Source of the DNA: Planctomycetota bacterium
GTDB taxonomy: Bacteria > Planctomycetota > UBA1135 > GCA-002686595
Assembly: GCA_012959785.1 (NCBI GenBank)
Contig: DUCM01000014.1
Span: forward strand, 1-64,000
DNA length: 64,000 nt
Reading direction: 5' to 3'
Shown here: one piece after another, positions 44,081 to 52,733 of the stretch
Position numbering within the stretch: position 1 is the stretch's first letter
Layout: each line of letters opens with the position of its first letter
The notes under the pieces: model-generated
Databases searched by the model: none
Seen by the model: only the letters and a program-made list of their open reading frames with translations
What the model was told of the DNA's origin: nothing
Program-made: the position numbers and the translations under genes

Positions 44081-44869
44081 ATGATTCGAGCTCTCTTGAC
44101 AGCGGCCTCCGGCATGAAGGCCCAGCAAAAGCAGGTTGACACGATCGCGAACAATATCGCCAATGTGAATACAGGCGGTTACAAGCGCAGTGACCTGACT
44201 TTTCGCTCGCTGCTCTACCAAACCTACAAGGAGCCCGGTGCTCCCACGGCGCAAAGCGCCATGAGCCCTACGGGGCTACAAATCGGTAGCGGTGTGGAGA
44301 TCGCTGGCTCTTTACGCAGCTTTCGCCAGGGCGAGTTGATGCCCACCGATGGAGACTTCCACATGGGCATCAACGGCCAGGGCTTCTTCCAGGTGCAGTT
44401 GCCCAGCGGCGAGATGCACTACACCCGTGACGGCCACTTCCAACGCGATGGCAACGGCGATGTGGTCACCTCCGAGGGCTACAAGCTTCAGACCATGCCC
44501 ACCATCGGCGCCGATGTAATCGAGGTGTCCATCGCCGAAGACGGCACGGTCACCACGCGCACCTCGGAAAGCGATGTGGGCACCGTTGCAGGCACCCTCA
44601 GCCTGTTCCGCTTTGCCAACCCCGAAGGCTTGAAGGCCCAGGGCAATAATCTCTACAGCGAAACCGCCAGCTCGGGTACACCGGGCTTGCAGACACCCGG
44701 ACAAACCGGCACGGGCCGGGTCATTCACCGCCATGTGGAGCGCTCGAATGTCGAGGTTGTGGACGAGCTGGTGGGCCTGATCATGGCCCAGCGCAACTAC
44801 GAAGTGAACAGCCGCGCCGTGCAGGCCGCGGATGAGATGCTTCAACAGACCAACCAGATGATCCGCTAA
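44081..44869 (+). CDS. flgG: Flagellar distal rod protein FlgG
   Basis: A 262-residue distal rod protein with the standard length (E. coli 260). It has the N-terminal IRALLTAASGMKAQQKQVDTIANNIANVNTGGYK pattern (landmark NNIANVNTGGYK), QGFFQVQLPSGEMHYTRDGHF, and the C-terminal SNVEVVDELVGLIMAQRNYEVNSRAVQAADEMLQQTNQM (landmark LIMAQRNYEVNS). It extends the rod through the peptidoglycan and outer membrane. It begins 26 bp after flgF and ends 12 bp before flgA. Confidence 0.97.
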   Translation: MIRALLTAASGMKAQQKQVDTIANNIANVNTGGYKRSDLTFRSLLYQTYKEPGAPTAQSAMSPTGLQIGSGVEIAGSLRSFRQGELMPTDGDFHMGINGQGFFQVQLPSGEMHYTRDGHFQRDGNGDVVTSEGYKLQTMPTIGADVIEVSIAEDGTVTTRTSESDVGTVAGTLSLFRFANPEGLKAQGNNLYSETASSGTPGLQTPGQTGTGRVIHRHVERSNVEVVDELVGLIMAQRNYEVNSRAVQAADEMLQQTNQMIR

Positions 44870-44881
44870 GGGAAAGCCAAG

Positions 44882-45847
44882 ATGATTCTCCTCAACACGC
44901 TTTTACTTTGCACTCAGCTCGCGGGCACAACGGCGGACATCACCGTCTCGCTGTCTCTTGAAGCCACGGTGGACGGATCCGAAATTGTCCTTGCCGACAT
45001 CGCAAGCATCGAGGGCGAAAACGACAAGGCCGTACAAATGGTGGGGGCGTTCGCCCTGGGCTACGCGCCCTCGCCGGGCTACAGCCGCGTGATTCAACGC
45101 TGGCGCGTGGAGCAGCGGCTGGCTGGGGAGTTCCCCGCACTCAAGCTGGCCTTCACCGGCCGCACTGCTTGCCGCGTCTGGCCGCGCACGGCCGATATTT
45201 CTGCTTTCGAGCTCGAGAACGCGGCCAGCGAAATCCTCGCCAGGGAATTGGGGGGCAAGGATGTGGAATACAAACTGCGTGGAGAACTATCGAGCGAGAA
45301 GGTGCCCGCCGGCCGCCTTTCACGGCGTCTGGAAGCGACCCTGACTCAAGGCGTCGTCAATTCCAGCACTGTCTCGGTACCGGTGGCGATTTTCATCGAC
45401 GAGGTCAAGTGGCGCACCGTGTGGGTGGCCTTTGATGTGACCGTCTTTCACAAAATGCCCGTCCTGCTTCGACCGATCCCCCTCGGCAGCAAGATCAAAG
45501 CTGGCGACCTCGTCCTACAACGCATCCCCATGGAAGCTTCGTCGAACGTCCAGGCCTTGAGCGCCGCCATGCTCGTGGGCGCTACCGCTCGCCGCGACCT
45601 GGCGAGTCACAGCCAGGTCCTTGCCCGCGATGTCGTGCGCGAAAAGGCCGTCAAGGAGGGCGAGACACTGGCCCTCGAGATCTTCAACGGCCGCATCCGC
45701 GTCAAGACCAAGGTCATGGCCCTGGCGGATGGCTACATCGGCGATGTGGTCACAGTCCAGACCCTCAGCAATGGCAAGAAATTGACCGTCCGAGTCACCC
45801 AGAACGGCCGTGTACAGCTGCGCCTGGGAACCGATCAGATCCACTAG
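44882..45847 (+). CDS. flgA: Flagellar P-ring chaperone FlgA
   Basis: A 321-residue periplasmic chaperone for P-ring assembly. The N-terminal signal (about 1-18) is followed by a poorly conserved part, then the SAF/FlgA C-terminal domain from about 190. That domain contains VLLRPIPLGSKIKAGDLVLQRIPM, LVGATARRDLASHSQVLARDVV and DVVTVQTLSNGKKLTVRVTQNGRVQL. It is longer than E. coli FlgA (219 residues). The stop reads TAG within CTAGCCCGGGCTAGCCCGG, a small tandem palindrome. Confidence 0.9.
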   Translation: MILLNTLLLCTQLAGTTADITVSLSLEATVDGSEIVLADIASIEGENDKAVQMVGAFALGYAPSPGYSRVIQRWRVEQRLAGEFPALKLAFTGRTACRVWPRTADISAFELENAASEILARELGGKDVEYKLRGELSSEKVPAGRLSRRLEATLTQGVVNSSTVSVPVAIFIDEVKWRTVWVAFDVTVFHKMPVLLRPIPLGSKIKAGDLVLQRIPMEASSNVQALSAAMLVGATARRDLASHSQVLARDVVREKAVKEGETLALEIFNGRIRVKTKVMALADGYIGDVVTVQTLSNGKKLTVRVTQNGRVQLRLGTDQIH

Positions 45848-45886
45848 CCCGGGCTAGCCCGGCCAAGAAGCACACAAGAGAACAAC

Positions 45887-46513
45887 ATGAAAACACCTCA
45901 ACTATGCCTCTGCATGGCGGCCCTTACGCTGCTCTCCAGCATGGCCCAAGCACAACTGCGCCGCGGCGCAATCTACGACGCAAGCCGCGGACCCTACGGC
46001 TTGATCGCCAACAAGACGGCCAGTCGCCCCGGCGATCTGGTCACCGTTCTGATCAGCGAGACGCAGGATGTAAAGGACGAGGAAAAGACCGACTTTAAGC
46101 GCCAGACCGACCTCAACTACCAGTTGAACAGCTTTGATATCAAGCCCAACACATTCAATGTGCTGCCCAGCCTCGGTGCTTCCTCGCAGGACGATTTCAA
46201 GGGCGAGGCCAAGCAGGAAAAGAAGGGGGCTTTCACCGCACGCCTGACAGCTGTGGTGGTTGATGCCCTGCCGAATGGCAACCTCGTGATTCGCGGCCGG
46301 CGCGAGATCCGCGTCGACAAGCAAGTCAAGACGATTGAGTTCTCTGGCCTCGTGCGTCGCTACGACATCAAACAGAACAATACGGTGGAGAGCGAATTGG
46401 TAGCCAACGCCAAGGTCTCCTACACCGGTAGCGGTCCAGCTACTGAAGCCACCAACCGATCGGGCTTGGGCGGGATGCTGCACAGCGCCCTCGTCTGGCT
46501 CTGGCCTTTCTAG
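45887..46513 (+). CDS. flgH: Flagellar L-ring protein FlgH
   Basis: A 208-residue L-ring subunit. The family core is present: GDLVTVLISETQDVKDEEKT, then FTARLTAVVVDALPNGNLVIRGRREIRVDKQVKTIEFSGLVR (landmark LPNGNLVIRG). The N-terminus is a Sec signal ending SSMAQA before Gln-Leu-Arg. No lipobox Cys occurs at the cleavage site, unlike the lipoprotein FlgH of E. coli. The start is ATG. The gene lies between flgA and flgI, consistent with an outer-membrane ring. The stop is TAG followed by CCCGAATTATTG. Confidence 0.93.
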   Translation: MKTPQLCLCMAALTLLSSMAQAQLRRGAIYDASRGPYGLIANKTASRPGDLVTVLISETQDVKDEEKTDFKRQTDLNYQLNSFDIKPNTFNVLPSLGASSQDDFKGEAKQEKKGAFTARLTAVVVDALPNGNLVIRGRREIRVDKQVKTIEFSGLVRRYDIKQNNTVESELVANAKVSYTGSGPATEATNRSGLGGMLHSALVWLWPF

Positions 46514-46531
46514 CCCGAATTATTGAACACC

Positions 46532-47800
46532 ATGCTCACCCTCCTCCTCAGCATGAGCCTTGCGCTCACCCCCGCCTCTTCCAGTCAGGCGCCTGCGAAC
46601 GACGCCGGCGCTTCGGCCCAGGAAGGCGACGCCCCGATTGCCTGGCCGCTGGGCGGCATCGAAGCTCCCTCCCAACCCTCGGGCAGCTCTTCTTCGACCT
46701 ACACCCGCACTCAGCGTTTTGTGCCCCGGCCGGCCATCGGCGGCTTGTCGGCCACCAGAACCCCAGTCAGCAGTTTGGTGGGTGTGCGCGGCATGGAATA
46801 CAGCGATGTGATGGGCGTGGGCCTCGTCACCGGGCTCGCCGGCAGTGGCGACTCGGCGGCGGCGGCCAAACAACTGCTGCAAAACCTGCTTCTGACCCGC
46901 ACGATCAACATCGACCTGCAAGCTCTCAGCAGCAAGAACATCGCCGTGGTACTCGTTGAAGCCGAGTTGTCCTCGGGCACCAAGCCCGGCCGCGCCATCG
47001 ACGTGCGCGTCTCCACCATAGGTGACGCTTCAAGCCTGCTCGGCGGGACCTTGGTCATGACTGAACTGACCGACATGATGGGCCGCGATGTCTATGTGAC
47101 GGCTTCGGGGCCGGTCACGGTGGGCGGATTTTCAGCCGGCGGCGAAGGCGCGAGCGCCACCAAGAACCATGTCACCGTGGGAACCCTACCCGGTGGCGGC
47201 AAGGTGCAACGGGAAGTACCGACATCAATCGTGAGCGAGCACGGCTTCATCTATCTTGATATCAAATCGGCCCACGACACCCTGGGCAACATCGTCAACA
47301 TCGCCGCAGCCGTCAACGAGCTGTACCCGGGACTGGCGGAGACAACGGCCGACGGCAAGTCGGTGCGTATTGCAGTCCCCGACGATCTGCCGCCTTCAGC
47401 CCACGCTCATTTCGCGGCCTCCGTGCTGCGCCAGGAAGTTGTGGCGGAGAGCCTGGCTCGGGTGATCATCAACGAACGCTCCGGCGTGATCGTGATGGGT
47501 GGCGATGTGCGCCTACAGCCGGGGGTGATCGCCTACGGCAACTTGACCGTGACCATCGCCGAGACCCCCGAGACCAGCCAGCCTGGCCCGGTCTCGACGG
47601 GCAACACGGAAGTCCTCGAGCGCACCACCTTGACCATCGAGGAAGAGAACAACGCTCTTGTCCTGGCTCCCGGAGCGGCGACCCTGCAAGAAGTTGTCGA
47701 TGTGCTCAATGTCCTTGGCACCACGCCGCGCGACATGATCACGATCCTGCAAGCCATGTCCCAAGCCGGCACCCTGTTGGCTGAAATCAAGCGTATGTGA
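46532..47800 (+). CDS. flgI: Flagellar P-ring protein FlgI
   Basis: A 422-residue P-ring subunit with a Sec signal (about 1-20) and a longer than usual Ser/Pro/Thr linker (20-75). The conserved body is VRGMEYSDVMGVGLVTGLAGSGDS, KNIAVVLVEAELSSGTKPGRAIDVRVSTIGDASSLLGGTLVMT (landmark DVRVSTIGDASSL) and VIINERSGVIVMGGDVRL. The C-terminal motif ATLQEVVDVLNVLGTTPRDMITILQAM is complete. The ATG at 46532 is chosen over the TTG nine bases upstream. The TGA overlaps the ATG of flgJ. Confidence 0.95.
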   Translation: MLTLLLSMSLALTPASSSQAPANDAGASAQEGDAPIAWPLGGIEAPSQPSGSSSSTYTRTQRFVPRPAIGGLSATRTPVSSLVGVRGMEYSDVMGVGLVTGLAGSGDSAAAAKQLLQNLLLTRTINIDLQALSSKNIAVVLVEAELSSGTKPGRAIDVRVSTIGDASSLLGGTLVMTELTDMMGRDVYVTASGPVTVGGFSAGGEGASATKNHVTVGTLPGGGKVQREVPTSIVSEHGFIYLDIKSAHDTLGNIVNIAAAVNELYPGLAETTADGKSVRIAVPDDLPPSAHAHFAASVLRQEVVAESLARVIINERSGVIVMGGDVRLQPGVIAYGNLTVTIAETPETSQPGPVSTGNTEVLERTTLTIEEENNALVLAPGAATLQEVVDVLNVLGTTPRDMITILQAMSQAGTLLAEIKRM

Positions 47801-48141
47801 TGCAAATTGGCTCCAACGACATCCCCATCCGGACGCCCGAGACCAATCCGGCGACCCTTGAAGGTCTCTCCCCCGAAGAGCGCGACCTGAAGCACGCTCA
47901 GACAGCCAAGAAATTCGAAGAACTGATCGCAACCATGTTGATCAAGGAACTGCGCAAGGGGCTCTCCGAGGGTTTCTTCGGAGACGGTCCGGGCAGCGAC
48001 ACCTTCAATGGTTGGCTGGACGAGAATCTGGGCAGCAACTTGGCCTCGGGCTGGAACCTGGATATCGCCGGAATGGTCAAGACCGACCTCGGCCTGAAAC
48101 AAGCGGCCTATGACCGCGCCGCCAAGCTGGAGAGCGAGTGA
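47800..48141 (+). CDS. flgJ: FlgJ-type rod-binding protein (N-terminal domain only)
   Basis: A 113-residue protein with the rod-binding domain motif AKKFEELIATMLIKELRKGLSEGFFGDGPGSDTFNGWLDENLGSNLA (landmark FEELIATMLIKELRK). It helps rod assembly. The muramidase domain found at the C-terminus of enterobacterial FlgJ is missing, so wall opening must be done by a separate enzyme. This is common outside beta/gamma-proteobacteria. The ATG overlaps the flgI stop as TGATG. An adjacent GTG would add one residue. Confidence 0.87.
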   Translation: MQIGSNDIPIRTPETNPATLEGLSPEERDLKHAQTAKKFEELIATMLIKELRKGLSEGFFGDGPGSDTFNGWLDENLGSNLASGWNLDIAGMVKTDLGLKQAAYDRAAKLESE

Positions 48142-48146
48142 TAGCC

Positions 48147-48620
48147 ATGAACATCAGGAGCATCATCAACAGGCTAGAAGCCAATTTGCGCGAAGAGATC
48201 GAAGCCAAGCGCGAAGCCCTGCTCGTGATCAAATCCCAGGAGGAGGCTGTTACCAAGAGCGACGCCGATGCCTTTGACGAGGCCCATGGGCGGTCCATCG
48301 TATTGATCGAAGCCGAAGCTCGCCGCGCCGCCAAACGCACGAACTTGATGGGCAATCTGGCCCGCGAGTGGCAGGTCGCAGACGACGCCCTGACCCTCGG
48401 CAGCGTGGCCGTGCGCCTTGCAGCCGATGGCACACGACTCTGCGAGCTACGCCTTGAGTTGCGCGAAGTGGTTGCGCTTGTGATCAAGCGCAACCGTCGC
48501 CTATCGGCCTTGATCGGTATGCACCGCCGTCTCAACAGAGACATTCTAACCGTTGTGCTTGGCACCGAAGAAGGTGCCGACCCAGCCAGCATCGGCAGCC
48601 TGGTCAATGCCCAGGCCTGA
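48147..48620 (+). CDS. flgN: FlgN-like export chaperone
   Basis: A 157-residue, almost wholly helical protein (NRLEANLREEIEAKREALLVIKSQEEAV, then a second long helix with ELRLELREVVALVIKRNRRLSALIGMHRRLNRDIL). It has the size, charge pattern and position expected of FlgN, the chaperone for FlgK and FlgL, immediately before those two genes. Sequence conservation in the FlgN family is weak, so the call leans on context. The ATG at 48147 is chosen. A GTG at 48138 overlaps the flgJ stop and would add three residues. Confidence 0.75.
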   Translation: MNIRSIINRLEANLREEIEAKREALLVIKSQEEAVTKSDADAFDEAHGRSIVLIEAEARRAAKRTNLMGNLAREWQVADDALTLGSVAVRLAADGTRLCELRLELREVVALVIKRNRRLSALIGMHRRLNRDILTVVLGTEEGADPASIGSLVNAQA

Positions 48621-48632
48621 CCCGCTTTATCC

Positions 48633-50972
48633 ATGAGCAGCATCGGACTACAAACGGGCCTCAAGGCCCTCCTCTCGGCTCAAGCCGCCCTGGACACGAT
48701 TGGCCACAATGTGGCCAACGCGAACACCCCGGGCTACTCCCGCCAACGGTTGGAGGTCAGCTCGAGCCCGACCTTGATGATCCGCGGCCTGAACATCGGG
48801 GCGGGTGTCAACCCGGATGTGGTCACGCGCACCACGAACGCGCTGTTGCAAGCGCGCATGGTGAGACAGATCGGCTCCCTGAACCGTTTAGAGGCAGCTC
48901 TCGGCGGCATGAGCGAGATCGAGGCCCTGCTCGGCGAGCCCGGAGGATTTGGCCTTGGAGGCGGCATGAACGAGTTCTTTGGAGCGGTGTCCGAGCTTTC
49001 AACATCGACCGAAGACCTCGTCAAGCGCTCGGGCCTGGTTCAGAAAGCAACGGCTCTAACCACCCGTTTCAACCAACTCGCCAGCACCATGAGTTCCCTG
49101 CGTCTGGACACAGCCAATCAGGTCGGCATCCAGGTCAAGCAGGTCAACGCGCTCTCCGATCAACTCGTGATTTTGAATCTCGAAATAGCGCAGACCGAGG
49201 CCACGGGCGTACCAGCCAACGACTTGCGTGACCAACGCGACGAAAAGTTGCGGGTGCTCTCAGGCTATGTAGACATCGACTTTCACGAAGATGGGAACGG
49301 CGTCATCCGCGTCACCGCCGGAGGGCGGCTCTTGGTGGGCGCCAACCGTGCCTTTGAGATGAGTTCGATCACCAGCGAGGACGGATCTGTCGAGCTGTTC
49401 CTCGAGGGCAGCAAGGTTCCCCCGGTATTGAAAAGTGGTGCTATCGCCGGCCTGACCCATGTGGGCCAGAAGTTCACTCCCGAACTGATGAAGGACTTTG
49501 ATGCACTGGCTGGAAACCTAATCTTCGAGATGAATCGTCTGCACAGTACCGGCACACCGTCGGCGGGTTTCTTCTCCACCCTGACTTCGGCCTACGCTTT
49601 TCAGGACAGCGATAACGATGGGCAAATTGAAGATGAATTGATCAGCAACTCGCAGTTGCCCTTCGATGTCCAAGAGGGACGGTTGAATGTCAATGTCACC
49701 CGCCAAACCACCGGTGAACTCAAGCAGCACCAAATCAATATTGACCCCGCCTCGACATCGGTGGGGGACTTTCTCGCCAGTTTGAACGAGATTGAAGGCA
49801 TCAACGCCAACCTCAACAGCTTTGGGCGCCTGCAGGTTTTTGCCGACGCAGCCTTTGGCTTTGACTTCGCCGCAAAGCTCGACCCGCGCCCCGACAAGTC
49901 CGGCACCATGGGGGGCGGCCACGCCTCGCTAGGCACCGGAAGTGAAGGCCCCTATGCCCTCGCAGACGGCCATAGCCTCGATCTAACTGGACCGGTCAGC
50001 TCCTTTTCAGTGGCCTTCTCCGCGGCCGACTTCGTCGAGATTTCGAGTGCCACGGCCGAAGAGGTCGCCCTCGTGCTGAACGCCAACGCAGATGTTCAAG
50101 CGAACGGCCTGCGGGCCGTGACGGTGGACGGCCGGGTCTACATACAGACCGCCGCAACCGGGGCCAGCGCCGACTTTCAGGTCAGCGGCGGCAGTTCTAT
50201 CGGCGCCTTCGAGTGGACTGCGGGCATGACAGTCACGGGCCACGACTTTGGCGTGGAGGTCGAGATCACCGGCGACTACATCGGTGAGTCCAACGGATCC
50301 TTCACCTTTATTCCCAGGGGCGACGGCATGGTGGGCACCACTCCGGGCCTAGAGGTGGATGTGTTCAGCTCTTCAGGGCAGCTCGTGGCCACCCTCGATG
50401 TGGGTGATTCTTACCAACCTGGAACGGCCCTCGAAGTCGACGCAGGTATCGAGGTTTCCTTTGGTTACGGCGATCTCTCAGCCACTCACAACGATTCCTT
50501 CCGGGCCGAGGTGATTGCGGATTCGGACACATCTGATGTTCTGGCCGCGATCGGATTGAATGCTATGTTCACTGGCACAGGCGCCGAGGACATCGCCATC
50601 CGCGAGGATCTCGATACCAACCCCGAGCGCCTGGCGGCCGGAGTCACCGGCGCCGTTGGTGACAACCAAGCCCTGCTCGCCATCCTCGACCTGCAAACCG
50701 CAGGAGTCGCAGGCCTCGGCGGTGAGAGCCTGGGCGACTTCTACGGCGATGTGGTCAGCGATGTGGGCTTTGAAATCTCGACGGCCAGCACGGCTCGCGA
50801 TATCGAAGAGTTCTTGTTGCAAAACCTCGAACAACGCCGCGAGCAGATCTCCGGCGTCAGTATCGACGAAGAACTGGTCGAGATGATCCGCTTCGAGCAA
50901 AGTTTTGCAGCCGCCTCGCGCTACATCCAAGTTCTGAATGACCTATCCGCAGACATTCTGTCACTGATCTAA
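48633..50972 (+). CDS. flgK: Flagellar hook-associated protein 1 (FlgK)
   Basis: A 779-residue hook-filament junction protein (E. coli 547). The N-terminal D0/D1 part is IGLQTGLKALLSAQAALDTIGHNVANANTPGYSRQRLEV (landmark GHNVANANTPGYSRQ), followed by VNALSDQLVILNLEIAQTEATGVPANDLRDQRDEKL. The C-terminal motif is VSIDEELVEMIRFEQSFAAASRYIQVLND. The extra ~230 residues fall in the variable outer domain (about 300-640) and include an Asp-rich loop DSDNDGQIEDE and beta-rich repeats. It is preceded by its chaperone gene and followed three bases later by flgL. Confidence 0.96.
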   Translation: MSSIGLQTGLKALLSAQAALDTIGHNVANANTPGYSRQRLEVSSSPTLMIRGLNIGAGVNPDVVTRTTNALLQARMVRQIGSLNRLEAALGGMSEIEALLGEPGGFGLGGGMNEFFGAVSELSTSTEDLVKRSGLVQKATALTTRFNQLASTMSSLRLDTANQVGIQVKQVNALSDQLVILNLEIAQTEATGVPANDLRDQRDEKLRVLSGYVDIDFHEDGNGVIRVTAGGRLLVGANRAFEMSSITSEDGSVELFLEGSKVPPVLKSGAIAGLTHVGQKFTPELMKDFDALAGNLIFEMNRLHSTGTPSAGFFSTLTSAYAFQDSDNDGQIEDELISNSQLPFDVQEGRLNVNVTRQTTGELKQHQINIDPASTSVGDFLASLNEIEGINANLNSFGRLQVFADAAFGFDFAAKLDPRPDKSGTMGGGHASLGTGSEGPYALADGHSLDLTGPVSSFSVAFSAADFVEISSATAEEVALVLNANADVQANGLRAVTVDGRVYIQTAATGASADFQVSGGSSIGAFEWTAGMTVTGHDFGVEVEITGDYIGESNGSFTFIPRGDGMVGTTPGLEVDVFSSSGQLVATLDVGDSYQPGTALEVDAGIEVSFGYGDLSATHNDSFRAEVIADSDTSDVLAAIGLNAMFTGTGAEDIAIREDLDTNPERLAAGVTGAVGDNQALLAILDLQTAGVAGLGGESLGDFYGDVVSDVGFEISTASTARDIEEFLLQNLEQRREQISGVSIDEELVEMIRFEQSFAAASRYIQVLNDLSADILSLI

Positions 50973-50975
50973 GCC

Positions 50976-52409
50976 ATGCCTATTCGACCGACACAAACCA
51001 GCACTTTCAGTCTCGTTTCCCGGGGACTGACCTTCAACTTCGCGAAGCTCGCTTATGCCCAGGAAAGGGTGGCCACGGGCAAGGCGATTCTACGGCCTTC
51101 AGATGATGCTGTGGGAACTGCGAGGGCCCTGTCGATGCGGCGGCAGATCGGCCAACTCGACCGCTTTCGCGACAGCGTCAGCACGGGCCAACCGATTCTG
51201 GAAACCAGCACGGCAGCCCTCGAAGAAGCCTCTGGAATCCTGAGTGAAGCTCGCTCGCTCCTGGTAACGGCCATGAACGGCTCGATGAACCCCACGGACC
51301 GCGAAGCGATGGGGCTCCAAATCGAACTCATCCTCGAGAAGCTCGTCGATGTGGCCAACACCAAAATTGGTGACCGATTCGTTTTTGCCGGCACGGAAAC
51401 CAGCGGACAGCCTTTCATCCTATCGCGCCAGGGCGAGTTGACCAGCGTTCAATACAACGGCAACGAAGAGGTGCAGGACATCTCCATCGGCTTTGGTACA
51501 GAGCTCGCTCTGAATGTGCCCGGGTCGGTGATCTTTGGCTCGCCGGCGGTGCTGGGTATCAGCTTTGCTGGCTTGAGCGGCGTGAAGTTGGGCACATCGG
51601 CCAGCCAGGGAAAGGGTTATGCCGCCATCGACTTTCGCCATGATGGCACCCTTGGCACCCCAGGCTCGGGGCTAGCGCTGGTAAGCGGCGGTGCGAATGA
51701 CACGATCCTCGCTGATCATTCACTCGTCATCGACGCTGCAGCGAACACGGTCACCCTCGACAACGGGACTTCCCTCGTCATCCCTCAGCCGACCGACCCT
51801 AACTACACTGATTTCGTCATCAAGGACGAAAACGGCGCCGAGCTGCACCTCGACTTCACGGGCTACACGGGCACTGGCAGCACCAGCGTGCTGACCGGCG
51901 CGGGTTCGGCATCCCTGGATGGCACGGTGTACAAGCCGCTGACCTTCAACGAGACAGACTTGGAGTTGATCGACTCCGCGAACAACACCGTCCTGCACCT
52001 CGACATGACCGGCGTGCGTCGATCGGGCGAGGACGCGGTCAGTTTTGACGGGGCCACCGATATCTTCAGCGTCCTGGCGGAAACCGCCCGAGATCTGAGG
52101 AACAGCGACGGCATGGCGGCCAACGATGTTGTGGCCCGGGTGCAGTTGCGCTTTGGCGAACTGGAGCACAACTACGACAAGATCCTGAAGGGTCTCGGCA
52201 CCCTCGGTGCGCACACCGAACGCTTGATATCGAGCGGCAACCGTCTCGAGGCCTTGAGCCTCAATGTCGAGAGTCTCCTGAGCCAGGTCGAAGACATCGA
52301 CATCGCCCAGGTGGTGCTCGAAATGACCAAAGCGGAGCAGACCCTACAGGTGGCCCAGGCCACGGGCTCGCGCTTGATCCAGAACTCCCTGCTCAACTAC
52401 TTGAGGTAA
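50976..52409 (+). CDS. flgL: Flagellar hook-associated protein 3 (FlgL)
   Basis: A 477-residue junction protein of the flagellin family (E. coli FlgL 317). The N-terminal coiled-coil part is AYAQERVATGKAILRPSDDAVGTARALSMRRQIGQLDRFRD (landmark ILRPSDDAVGTARAL), with FVFAGTETSGQPF typical of FlgL. The C-terminal helix is VEDIDIAQVVLEMTKAEQTLQVAQATGSRLIQNSLLNYLR. The extra length is a beta-rich surface insertion (about 205-350). A small unknown gene starts three bases after the stop. Confidence 0.94.
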   Translation: MPIRPTQTSTFSLVSRGLTFNFAKLAYAQERVATGKAILRPSDDAVGTARALSMRRQIGQLDRFRDSVSTGQPILETSTAALEEASGILSEARSLLVTAMNGSMNPTDREAMGLQIELILEKLVDVANTKIGDRFVFAGTETSGQPFILSRQGELTSVQYNGNEEVQDISIGFGTELALNVPGSVIFGSPAVLGISFAGLSGVKLGTSASQGKGYAAIDFRHDGTLGTPGSGLALVSGGANDTILADHSLVIDAAANTVTLDNGTSLVIPQPTDPNYTDFVIKDENGAELHLDFTGYTGTGSTSVLTGAGSASLDGTVYKPLTFNETDLELIDSANNTVLHLDMTGVRRSGEDAVSFDGATDIFSVLAETARDLRNSDGMAANDVVARVQLRFGELEHNYDKILKGLGTLGAHTERLISSGNRLEALSLNVESLLSQVEDIDIAQVVLEMTKAEQTLQVAQATGSRLIQNSLLNYLR

Positions 52410-52412
52410 GCC

Positions 52413-52733
52413 ATGGTAGACCCCAACCCGATTCAACGTCAGAGCGCCGCCTCGATTCGACCGGCCCAAGGTAATCTGGCGGACACGCGAGCGCCGAATG
52501 AACGGTCTAACGCCGGCCCGGCCTTCCAAGCTCTCCTGGAAAAACTGCAACTCCAAGCGCAAAAACTCCAGCACGACAGCGAAAGCGTGGTGCAACCTGA
52601 CGAGCTCCAAGGCGCGGTGAACCGCGCTCACGACTCCCTCGAAAATGTCCTCTCCCTCAGCGAGCAACTCCTCGAGGCCTATCGAGAATCCCAACAGGTT
52701 TCGCGGTCGGCTGCGGCCGACGACTTGGCGTGA
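52413..52733 (+). CDS. Small hypothetical protein in the flagellar operon
   Basis: A 106-residue soluble protein, unrecognised. Residues 1-35 are polar and Pro/Asn-rich. Residues about 35-98 are two amphipathic helices (FQALLEKLQLQAQKLQHDSESV, then LQGAVNRAHDSLENVLSLSEQLLEAYRESQQ). It begins three bases after flgL and its TGA overlaps the GTG of the GNAT gene, so it is certainly co-transcribed. The size and helix pairs would suit an export chaperone, a FliE-like junction piece or a FlgM-like regulator, but no motif of those families is visible. Confidence 0.7.
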   Translation: MVDPNPIQRQSAASIRPAQGNLADTRAPNERSNAGPAFQALLEKLQLQAQKLQHDSESVVQPDELQGAVNRAHDSLENVLSLSEQLLEAYRESQQVSRSAAADDLA

